Shown piece after piece: positions 42,601 through 51,521 of a DNA stretch of 64,000 bases. Under the pieces are notes generated by a model. That model had not been told where the DNA came from. It saw only the letters and a list, made by a program, of their open reading frames with translations, and made no database searches. Origin of the DNA: Mantis religiosa (taxonomy: Eukaryota; Arthropoda; Insecta; Mantodea; Mantidae); contig CM060958.1 in the NCBI GenBank assembly GCA_030765055.1, positions 1,168,001-1,232,000 of the forward strand. Direction: 5' to 3'. The position numbers and the translations under genes were made by a program. The stretch's first letter is position 1. Every line of letters starts with the position of its first letter.

Positions 42601-45600
42601 ACAGCATAGTAAGTCGTCATTAAGGTAGTTGTCTCATGTGTTTATGAGAACTCCTAGTGGTTTACTATAAATTCCGCACCTTAAAGTACTTACAGCATAG
42701 TAAGTCGTCATTAAGGTAGTTGTCTCATGTGTTTATGAGAACTTCTAGTGGTTTACTATAAAGTCCGCCCCTTAAAGTACTTACAGCATAGTAAGTCGTT
42801 ATTAAGGTAGTTGTCTCATGTGTTTGTGAGAACTCCTAGTGGTTTACTATAAAGCCCGGACCTTAATGTACTTACAGCATAGTAAGTAGTCATTAAGGAA
42901 GTTGTCTCATGTGTTTATGAGAACTCCTAGTGGTTTACTATAAAGCCCGGACCTTAAAGTACTTACAGCATAGTAAGTCGTCATTAAGGTAGTTGTCTCA
43001 TGTGTTTATGAGAACTCCTAGTGGTTTACTATAAAGCCCGGGCCTTTAAGTACTTACAGCATAGTAAGTCGTCATTAAGGTAGTTGTCTCATGTGTTTAT
43101 GAGAACTCCTAGTGGTTTACTATAAAGCCCGGACCTTAAAGTACCTACAGCATAGTAAGTCGTCATTAAGGTAGTTGTCTCATGTGTTTATGAGAACTCC
43201 TAGTGGTTTACTATAAAGCCCGGACCTTAAAGTACTTACAGCATAGTAAGTCGTCATTAAGGTAGTTGTCTCATGTGTTTATGAGAACTCCTAGTGGTTT
43301 ACTATAAAGCCCGGACCTTAAAGTACTTACAGCATAGTAAGTCGTCATTAAGGTAGTTGTCTCATGTGTTTATGAGAACTCCTAGTGGTTTACTATAAAG
43401 CCCGGACCTTAAAGTACTTACAGCATAGTAAGTCGTCATTAAGGTAGTTGTCGCATGTGTTTATGGGAACCCCTAGTGGTTTACTATAAAGCCCGGACCT
43501 TAAAGTACTTACAGCATAGTAAGTCGTCATTAAGGTAGTTGTCTCATGTGTTTATGAGAACCCCTAGTGGTTTACTATAAAGCCCGGACCTTAAAGTACT
43601 TACAGCATAGTAAGTCGTCATTAAGGTAGTTGTCTCATGTGTTTATGAGAACTCCTAGTGGTTTACTATAAAGCCCGGACCTTAAAGTACTTACAGCATA
43701 GTAAGTCGTCATTAAGGTAGTTGTGTCATGTGTTTATGAGAACTCCTAGTGGTTTACTATAAAGCCCGGACCTTAAAGTACTTACAGCATAGTAAGTCGT
43801 CATTAAGGTAGTTGTCTCATGTGTTTATGAGAACTCCTAGTGGTTTACTATAAAGCCCGGACCTTAAAGTACTTACAGCATAGTAAGTCGTCATTAAGGT
43901 AGTTGTCTCATGTGTTTATGAGGTCTCCTAGTGGTTTACTATAAAGCCCGGACCTTAAAGTACTTACAGCATAGTAAGTCGTCATTAAGATAGTTGTGTC
44001 ATGTGTTTATGAGAACTCCTTGTGGTTTACTATAAAGCCCGGACCTTAAAGGACTTACAGCATAGTAAGTCGTCATTAAGGTAGTTGTCTCATGTGTTTA
44101 TGAGAACTCCTAGTGGTTTACTATAAAGCCCGGACCTTAAAGTACTTACAGCATAGTAAGTCGTCATTAAGGTAGTTGTCTCATGTGTTTATGAGAACTC
44201 CTAGTGGTTTACTATAAAGCCCGGACCTTAAAGGACTTACAGCATAGTAAGTCGTCATTAAGGTAGTTGTCTCATGTGTTTATGAGAACCCCTAGTGGTT
44301 TACTATAAAGCCCGGACCTTAAAGGACTTACAGCATAGTAAGTCGTCATTAAGGTAGTTGTCTCATGTGTTTATGAGAACTCCTAGTGGTTTACTATAAA
44401 GCCCGGACCTTAAAGTACTTACAGCATAGTAAGTCGTCATTAAGGTAGTTGTGTCATGTGTTTATGAGAACTCCTAGTGGTTTACTATAAAGCCCGGACC
44501 TTAAAGTACTTACAGCATAGTAAGTCGTCATTAAGGTAGTTGTCTCATTTGTTTATGAGAACTCCTAGTGGTTTACTATAAAGCCCGGACCTTAAAGGAC
44601 TTACAGCATAGTAAGTCGTCATGAAGGTAGTTGTCTCATGTGTTTATGAGAACTCCTAGTGGTTTACTATAAAGCCCGGACCTTAAAGTACTTACAGCAT
44701 AGTAAGTCGTCATTAAGGTAGTTGTGTCATGTGTTTATGAGAACTCCTAGTGGTTTACTATAAAGCCCGGACCTTAAAGTACTTACAGCACAGTAAGTCG
44801 TCATTAAGGTAGTTGTGTCATGTGTTTATGAGAACTCCTAGTGGTTTACTATAGAGCCCGGACCTTAAAGTACTTACAGCATAGTAAGTCGTCATTAAGG
44901 TAGATGTCTCATGTGTTTATGAGAACTTCTAGTGGTTAACTATAAAGCCCGGGCCTTAAAGTACTTACAGCATAGTAAGTCATCATTAAGGTAGTTGTCT
45001 CATGTGTTTATGAGAACTCCTAGTGGTTTACTATAAAGCCCGGGCCTTAAAGTACTTCCAGCATAGTAAGTCGTCATTAAGGTAGTTGTCTCATGTGTTT
45101 ATGAGAACTCCTAGTGGTTTACTATAAAGTCCGCACCTTAAAGTAAGGTAGTTGTCTCATGTGTTTATGAGAACTCCTAGTGGGTTACTATAAATTCCGC
45201 ACCTTAAAGTACTTACAGCATAGTAAGTCGTCATTAAGGTAGTTGTCTCATGTGTTTATGAGAACTTCTAGTGGTTTACTATAAACCCCGGACCTTAAAG
45301 TACTTACAGCATAGTAAGTCGTCATTAAGGTAGTTGTCTCATGTGTTTGTGAGAACTCCTAGTGGTTTACTATAAAGCCCGGACCTTAATGTACTTACAG
45401 CATAGTAAGTCGCCATTAAGGTAGTTGTCTCATGTGTTTATGAGAACTCCTAGTGGTTTACTATAAAGCCCGGACCTTAAAGTACTTACAACATAGAAAG
45501 TCGTCATTAAGGTAGTTGTCTCATGTGTATATGAGAACTTCTAGTGGTTTACTATAAAGCCCGGGCCTTAAAGTACTTACAGCATAGTAAGTCGTCATTA

Positions 45601-47920
45601 AGGTAGTTGTCTCATGTGTTTATGAGAACACTTTGTGGTTTACTAAAAAGCCCGGGCCTTAAAGTACTTACAGCATAGTAAGTCATCATTAAGGTAGTTG
45701 TCTCATGTGTTTATGAGAACACCTAGTGGTTTACTATAAAGCCCGGACCTTAAAGTACTTACAGCATAGTAAGTCGTCATTAAGGTAGTTGTCTCATGTG
45801 TTTATGAGAACTCCTAGTGGTTTACTATAAATTCCGCACCTTAAAGTACTTACAGCATAGTAAGTCGTCATTAAGGTAGTTGTCTCATGTGTTTATGAGA
45901 ACTTCTAGTGGTTTACTATAAAGTCCGCCCCTTAAAGTACTTACAGCATAGTAAGTCGTTATTAAGGTAGTTGTCTCATGTGTTTGTGAGAACTCCTAGT
46001 GGTTTACTATAAAGCCCGGACCTTAATGTACTTACAGCATAGTAAGTAGTCATTAAGGAAGTTGTCTCATGTGTTTATGAGAACTCCTAGTGGTTTACTA
46101 TAAAGCCCGGACCTTAAAGTACTTACAGCATAGTAAGTCGTCATTAAGGTAGTTGTCTCATGTGTTTATGAGAACTCCTAGTGGTTTACTATAAAGCCCG
46201 GGCCTTTAAGTACTTACAGCATAGTAAGTCGTCATTAAGGTAGTTGTCTCATGTGTTTATGAGAACTCCTAGTGGTTTACTATAAAGCCCGGACCTTAAA
46301 GTACCTACAGCATAGTAAGTCGTCATTAAGGTAGTTGTCTCATGTGTTTATGAGAACTCCTAGTGGTTTACTATAAAGCCCGGACCTTAAAGTACTTACA
46401 GCATAGTAAGTCGTCATTAAGGTAGTTGTCTCATGTGTTTATGAGAACTCCTAGTGGTTTACTATAAAGCCCGGACCTTAAAGTACTTACAGCATAGTAA
46501 GTCGTCATTAAGGTAGTTGTCTCATGTGTTTATGAGAACTCCTAGTGGTTTACTATAAAGCCCGGACCTTAAAGTACTTACAGCATAGTAAGTCGTCATT
46601 AAGGTAGTTGTCGCATGTGTTTATGGGAACCCCTAGTGGTTTACTATAAAGCCCGGACCTTAAAGTACTTACAGCATAGTAAGTCGTCATTAAGGTAGTT
46701 GTCTCATGTGTTTATGAGAACCCCTAGTGGTTTACTATAAAGCCCGGACCTTAAAGTACTTACAGCATAGTAAGTCGTCATTAAGGTAGTTGTCTCATGT
46801 GTTTATGAGAACTCCTAGTGGTTTACTATAAAGCCCGGACCTTAAAGTACTTACAGCATAGTAAGTCGTCATTAAGGTAGTTGTGTCATGTGTTTATGAG
46901 AACTCCTAGTGGTTTACTATAAAGCCCGGACCTTAAAGTACTTACAGCATAGTAAGTCGTCATTAAGGTAGTTGTCTCATGTGTTTATGAGAACTCCTAG
47001 TGGTTTACTATAAAGCCCGGACCTTAAAGTACTTACAGCATAGTAAGTCGTCATTAAGGTAGTTGTCTCATGTGTTTATGAGGTCTCCTAGTGGTTTACT
47101 ATAAAGCCCGGACCTTAAAGTACTTACAGCATAGTAAGTCGTCATTAAGGTAGTTGTGTCATGTGTTTATGAGAACTCCTTGTGGTTTACTATAAAGCCC
47201 GGACCTTAAAGGACTTACAGCATAGTAAGTCGTCATTAAGGTAGTTGTCTCATGTGTTTATGAGAACTCCTAGTGGTTTACTATAAAGCCCGGACCTTAA
47301 AGTACTTACAGCATAGTAAGTCGTCATTAAGGTAGTTGTCTCATGTGTTTATGAGAACTCCTAGTGGTTTACTATAAAGCCCGGACCTTAAAGGACTTAC
47401 AGCATAGTAAGTCGTCATTAAGGTAGTTGTCTCATGTGTTTATGAGAACCCCTAGTGGTTTACTATAAAGCCCGGACCTTAAAGGACTTACAGCATAGTA
47501 AGTCGTCATTAAGGTAGTTGTCTCATGTGTTTATGAGAACTCCTAGTGGTTTACTATAAAGCCCGGACCTTAAAGTACTTACAGCATAGTAAGTCATCAT
47601 TAAGGTAGTTGTCTCATGTGTTTATGAGAACTCCTAGTGGTTTACTATAAAGCCCGAACCTTAAAGTACTTACAACATAGTAAGTCGTCATTAAGGTAGT
47701 TGTCTCATGTGTTTATGAGAACTCCTAGTGGTTTACTATAAAGCCCGGGCCTTAAAGTACTTACAACATAGTAAGTCGTCATTAAGGTAGTTGTCTCATG
47801 TGATTATGAGAACTCCTAGTGGTTTACTATAAAGTCCGGACCTTAAAGTACTTACAGCATAGTAAGTCGTCATTAAGGTAGTTGTCTCATGTGTTTATGA
47901 GAACTCCTAGTGGTTTACCG
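24615..47920 (+). repeat. 91-bp satellite array, about 256 monomers with higher-order structure
   Basis: The monomer includes aaagcccgggccttaaagta, cttacagcatagtaagtcgt, cattaaggtagttgtctcat and gagaactcctagtggtttac; spacing is 91 bp over nearly the whole 23.3 kb. Long-range order: a 38-monomer block (3458 bp) is duplicated head to tail (about 24851-28308 and 28309-31766; tttatgggaa at 24971 and 28429). Further right a marker monomer with a 25-bp deletion (cttaaagtaaggtag) occurs at 36931, 40091, 41977 and 45137. The spacings are 3160, 1886 and 3160 bp, that is 35, 21 and 35 monomers each less 25 bp. Each monomer can form a stem (acttac and gtaagt around agcata, with outer ccttaa and ttaagg). 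No coding frame is kept. Confidence 0.97.
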
Positions 47921-48080
47921 GGAGAAATACGAGTCAGCTGGAGAATTTAATGTCATGCTGCTATGGTGCAATAGTACCTCAGTGAGCAACCGGACAGAGG
48001 TCGGGAGATCTGTGCTTCAAATCCCGGCTATGGCATTGGATTTTTCAAACTGTATTTATCTTTCCATAGTTTAAATCAAA
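47921..48080 (+). mobile_element. Right end of the array-bearing element, with tRNA-like tail
   Basis: The last monomer passes through gagaactcctagtggtttac into gggagaaatacgagtcagct, then a tRNA-like part with a B box near 48012-48025 (tgcttcaaatccc) and ctatggcattgg. The single-copy element at 61.3 kb has the same order (cctagtggtctaccggggaa, atacgagtcagttgg, ggttcaaattcc, cacggcattg), and the partial copy at 51.0 kb also has it. This identifies the array as an expansion inside one copy of that family. Confidence 0.85.
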
Positions 48081-48423
48081 AAAATTAATTCAATACAATT
48101 GGTGCCATATTGTTTTTGTAAAGTGAACCATTCCAGATATATTCCTTGCTCTTTGTTTAAATTTTCTAATAACACTCTTCAACAATGAAAATGTTTTGGG
48201 CTTAAGATAGTAAATGTACATGTATTTCCATCTGCTTAGTTCGAAAATAGCCTTGAATATGATATATTAGTGCTTGTTTTGAAGATAAAGTGACATTTCA
48301 TTTTTTTTTAGAGTGAAGGTTTTAAATTTGGGGGATTTTTTTGGGAGTTAGCACACCTGTCAAATAGTAAAACACAATCAGAGAGAAATTTAGCAAATTA
48401 AGTGTTGCAAAAGTTAAGAAGGC
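48081..48423. other. Unique AT-rich sequence, nothing recognised
   Basis: Contains poly-T tracts around 48300 and no open frame or repeat I can name. Confidence 0.5.
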
Positions 48424-48801
48424 ATTTTTGTCGGACCATTAATAAGAAAACTTGTAAAGAATCCTGCATTTGGCCAAATTTTGGAGGGGAAAGGAAAAGA
48501 AGCTGAGGAAGCCTTCAAGGGTATTGTTCATGGATTTTTAGGAAACAAAAGAGATGGCAACTACAAGTATTTGGTGACAGTGCTCCTGCAAAAATACCGT
48601 AACCTTGGATGCAACAACAAGTCCCTTAAGATCCATTTTCTCTACTCCCACCTAGACTTTTTGCCTCCTAGTTGTGGATCTGTTAGTGATGAACATCAGG
48701 ACATTTCTGTTATGGAACAAAGATATCAGGGCCGTTGCAGTGAAGTAATGCTTGGTCTTTGTATAGGATTCTGCGGAACTCCATCACAAGGGGCAAGCTA
48801 A
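48424..48801 (+). pseudogene. Fragment of a transposable-element-associated ORF
   Basis: In the frame that passes 48481, readable from about 48424 (VGPLIRKLVKNPAF), the product continues with FLGNKRDGNYKYLV, IHFLYSHLDFLPPSCG and VSDEHQDISVMEQRYQG, ending at 48799-48801. I recognise the pattern LGN..NY, HFLHSHLDFFP, SDE..HQDI, RYQG from a very common arthropod and cnidarian hypothetical protein family with many degenerate copies, usually regarded as mobile-element-derived. Compared with my memory of that family, a few residues between SDE and HQDI are missing, and the C-terminal part after RYQG looks shifted. Function is unknown. It is an isolated piece without a start region or partner genes. 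Confidence 0.6.
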
Positions 48802-49117
48802 AAGACGACGAAGTCATGGTTCTCTTCAGACACGACTATCTGCGAAGTAACTCTCAACATGCAATTACCAGTTTAAATCAAATGCACTTTCAACGTTGTT
48901 AGCATGTATGTAATTAAAATGTATCCTTTTCTCTCAATCCGTTAATATGTAATACTTCCACCTTGTGTATATCATAGAAACTAGAGCTTATAAAGTTGCC
49001 ATTGTCATATTTGTTTTTCTCAACCCAAAATTAGTAGCAATTGCCTTACGAAGTGCTCAAAACATTAAAAAATCATTTTTGTGTTGCCCTGTGTTATTAT
49101 ACTTGTCTCAAGTCGCC
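48802..49117. other. Unique sequence, nothing recognised
   Basis: A 74-codon frame (48965-49189) overlaps the family X repeat and is not supported as a gene. Confidence 0.45.
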
Positions 49118-49235
49118 ATTTATTTGTACATACAAATACATGACAAAACATTTGACTATCACTTAAAGTCTACTGTATTCCCTGGTTAATGATGTTTAGC
49201 TTGATATAGATACAGCAATAAGAGTAGAGAAATTT
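49118..49235 (-). repeat. Dispersed repeat family X, single copy
   Basis: The stretch aaatacatgacaaaacattt, gactatcacttaaagtctac, tgtattccct and agatacagcaataag matches the units at 22373-22890 in the same orientation. It shows the non-tandem state of the family. Confidence 0.85.
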
Positions 49236-49981
49236 GTGAGATAAGATCACACTTTTTCCCAAATAATCTGAGATTAGATTTAATTCATTACAAATAAAGT
49301 TGGTAAGAAATGTGATTATTTAGTTTGGTATTGGCGGAGCAGAGCTAAAGCGGAAATTAAGCCGTAACTTCACGACTCGCGCCATTTTCTTGTATTGGTG
49401 TTCCCGGTTATTGAACATAAATAATACATTTTGGCTGCTTGGGTCGACACCAGAAACACAACCCGATAATTCTTTACAACGCTTGAGGCGAATTCTTTTG
49501 TAAAATTCGTAACAGATGGTTACAAAGTGCTTTGTTTCCTTAATTATAAATTATTACGAGTCACATTCCACAAACACTTGTTTTAAAATATTTCACGTTC
49601 AATGTTTACAAGGACGGACACAGTAAGTGCGGGCGACACGAAGAAGTTAACTACGTGAGACAGTTGACTGTGTAATACGATTGTGTTTTGTCTACGTGAC
49701 AAATCGAGCTTCTTTTACAGAAACGAGGTATGTCATTGCTAAACTTCTGGAATTTTGTTATTTATTAAGCTCGTTTAAGATATATTTATAACGAACGTGC
49801 TTTGTATTGCTCCAGAAACTTGTACAATAAGTAAATACAGACTTTCTTACTTCCATAATCCTCCTTGTTGTTATACTAGTTACTTAATCAGTGCTGCCAA
49901 CGGATAAAAATAAATACTGTGGGCGAAGCGGATTTAGATAAGGACGGGGATTGAAATATTTCCTTTCTTTTATTTACATTC
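49236..49981. other. Unique sequence, nothing recognised
   Basis: No open frame of note and no repeat relation seen within the window. Confidence 0.45.
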
Positions 49982-50029
49982 TCCAGTGTTAAAAGATATC
50001 GCACGATGAATGAAACGATGCTCAAATGT
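49982..50029 (-). mobile_element. SINE family A, 3'-end fragment
   Basis: The bases tccagtgttaaaagatatcg then cacgatgaatgaaacgatg match, in the minus orientation, the 3' end of SINE family A and one side of the 108-bp satellite unit. It is a solitary fragment without a tRNA-like head. Confidence 0.7.
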
Positions 50030-50209
50030 TACCGCGAAATCTGTGTGGGCTGGCGCTGTGGGAAAGAAGCAATTCATATGTGAGATATATAAAGATATGA
50101 ATATAAAAGTGTAGTAATGTGTTATTTTGTTGTCATGATTACATTATGTACTGACATTGAATGTTCATTGCTATTCGTCCGCTATGACAATCCTATTCAT
50201 TCTCCAATT

Positions 50210-50422
50210 TTGCCCGCCTCGGTAGCGTAGATGGTAGCATGTCTACCCCACGTCCAAAAGGTCGCGACTTCGAATCTCGGTCAGGCTGAGTTACCTGGAT
50301 AATGTTTTTTCCGGGGTTTTCCCTTATCCGGATAGACGAATGTCGGGTAAGTGTAAGCTCCATGGATCCAGGATTCATTTGAGCATTATTTCACCGTCCG
50401 ATATGACTAAACGTTGGAGGAG
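50210..50422 (+). mobile_element. tRNA-derived SINE (family A), complete insertion
   Basis: About 213 bp starting tgcccgcctcggtagcgtag. The A box is at 50223-50234 (tagcgtagatgg) and the B box at 50267-50277 (acttcgaatct). The body contains ggggttttcccttatccgg and gacgaatgtcgggtaagtg, and the 3' end is ttcaccgtccgatatgac to acgttggagg. A perfect 10-bp target duplication ttctccaatt lies at 50200-50209 and 50423-50432. This intact copy shows that the 108-bp satellite at 14.9-18.1 kb equals the SINE's 3' half. Its tail is short, unlike the 640-bp tail of the 9.8-kb copy. Confidence 0.93.
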
Positions 50423-50471
50423 TTCTCCAATTGCGGGCGACTGGGATTAGTTTCCGCTCGGAATAAATTGC

Positions 50472-50527
50472 CATTTTACATAATCTAGAATGTCTAGGCT
50501 TCATACTTACGTGACAAATAGCGCTTA
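50472..50527 (+). repeat. Dispersed repeat pair (family Y), copy 1
   Basis: The segment tagaatgtctaggcttcat, then acttacgtgacaaatagcgc is repeated at 60271-60347, which has an extra stretch of about 20 bp in the middle. The element type is unknown. It directly precedes a tRNA-like tail here. Confidence 0.65.
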
Positions 50528-50528
50528 C

Positions 50529-50600
50529 CTTAACGGGACGGAGACAGGGAGATCCCTGGTTCAAATCTGGGATATGCCAATAAATATTTTCAATCTGTAT
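50529..50600 (+). mobile_element. tRNA-like element tail
   Basis: The stretch gggacggagacagggagatc, a B box (ggttcaaatct near 50558) and gatatgcca resemble the tRNA-like ends at 48012, 51065 and 61528, including the following aatattttcaatctgtat (compare atttttcaaactgtat at about 48040). It is probably a 5'-truncated or variant member of the family in which the 91-bp array grew. Confidence 0.55.
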
Positions 50601-51006
50601 AGATGTATATGGGAATTTAATTAAAATGCTTCCAGTAATTTTTCAGGATATTGCACGACAACGTAGAGCGCTGAGAAGCGCTGACTCAGAAACACAGTGC
50701 CAACTGCCGTAAAGCGCTTACCCTCTTGTTTGTAGAAAGGCTCCCGAAGATAATGAGCGGAAAGGTTGGTAACACTGCTTACACAGCACCTGTCCCCGAA
50801 TAAACACTATTAATTCCTTGTAACGAGAATCATATGTAACTCTAGTGCAAACACTCTTTGCTCTCGCTGTATCCAGATTGCACCTTCAACACGTGGATCT
50901 GCACCTCGGAACAGCGTCATTAAAAAAAAACAGAAGAAGACGACGAAAAACAGTCAAAAATAACTTAAACAAGGTATATAAACTACCACCTCTAAACATT
51001 CAGTTT
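50601..51006. other. Unique sequence, nothing recognised
   Basis: Contains a poly-A tract near 50923; no gene or repeat assigned. Confidence 0.45.
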
Positions 51007-51125
51007 GAGAACTCCTAGTGGTTTACCGGAAAAACAGCGGCTGGACGGAGACCAGAAGATCCACGGTTCAAATCCCGTCTATGGCATTGAATTTTTCAGT
51101 CTGGCTCTACCCTTTCATAGTGCAT
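51007..51125 (+). mobile_element. 5'-truncated copy of the tRNA-tailed element, with the end of one 91-bp monomer
   Basis: It begins gagaactcctagtggtttac inside the 91-bp monomer sequence and continues cggaaaaacagcggctggac, ggagaccagaagatccac, B box ggttcaaatccc (from 51065), and ctatggcattgaatttttca. It shares its right-hand part with 47921-48080 and 61460-61560. It carries only about 20 bp of monomer, so it was never tandemly expanded or was cut at its left end. Confidence 0.8.
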
Positions 51126-51398
51126 CCTACAAACGGCTAGTGTGAAGTAACAATTAATTTTTCCATTCAGTAGGTATATCAGGTATTTTTGGTTTTTCGT
51201 GGCACCAACAACTTCTTTATTACTGGTCTCAAATTTTCTGCTGTATTCCTCCTGTAACATTAACAAATATGAACCGAACAGAGCCCCGATTTGTATACAA
51301 AATGCACAGAGTTGTTGGACAGTCTAAATGTATGCATTAGCAGTATTCTTTACCATTCTCGCCTTTAAAAGACCACTAGTGCAGTTTTGAAGTGCATA
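51126..51398. other. Unique sequence up to the mariner target TA
   Basis: Nothing recognised. It ends with the TA dinucleotide at 51397-51398 that borders the mariner. Confidence 0.45.
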
Positions 51399-51521
51399 CT
51401 AGGGTCGGCTGATAAGCACCGGACTTCACATAGAGACTTCGCAGTTTGCCGGATAGCATCATATAGTGTAACTTTAGACTAGCTCGTATCCATAGTTACA
51501 GGTCAATAGCTTGTTTAGTTT

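Noticed and set aside
14903..47920. CRISPR-like regular spacing
   Set aside because: The units are contiguous tandem repeats without unique spacers, in a eukaryotic context.
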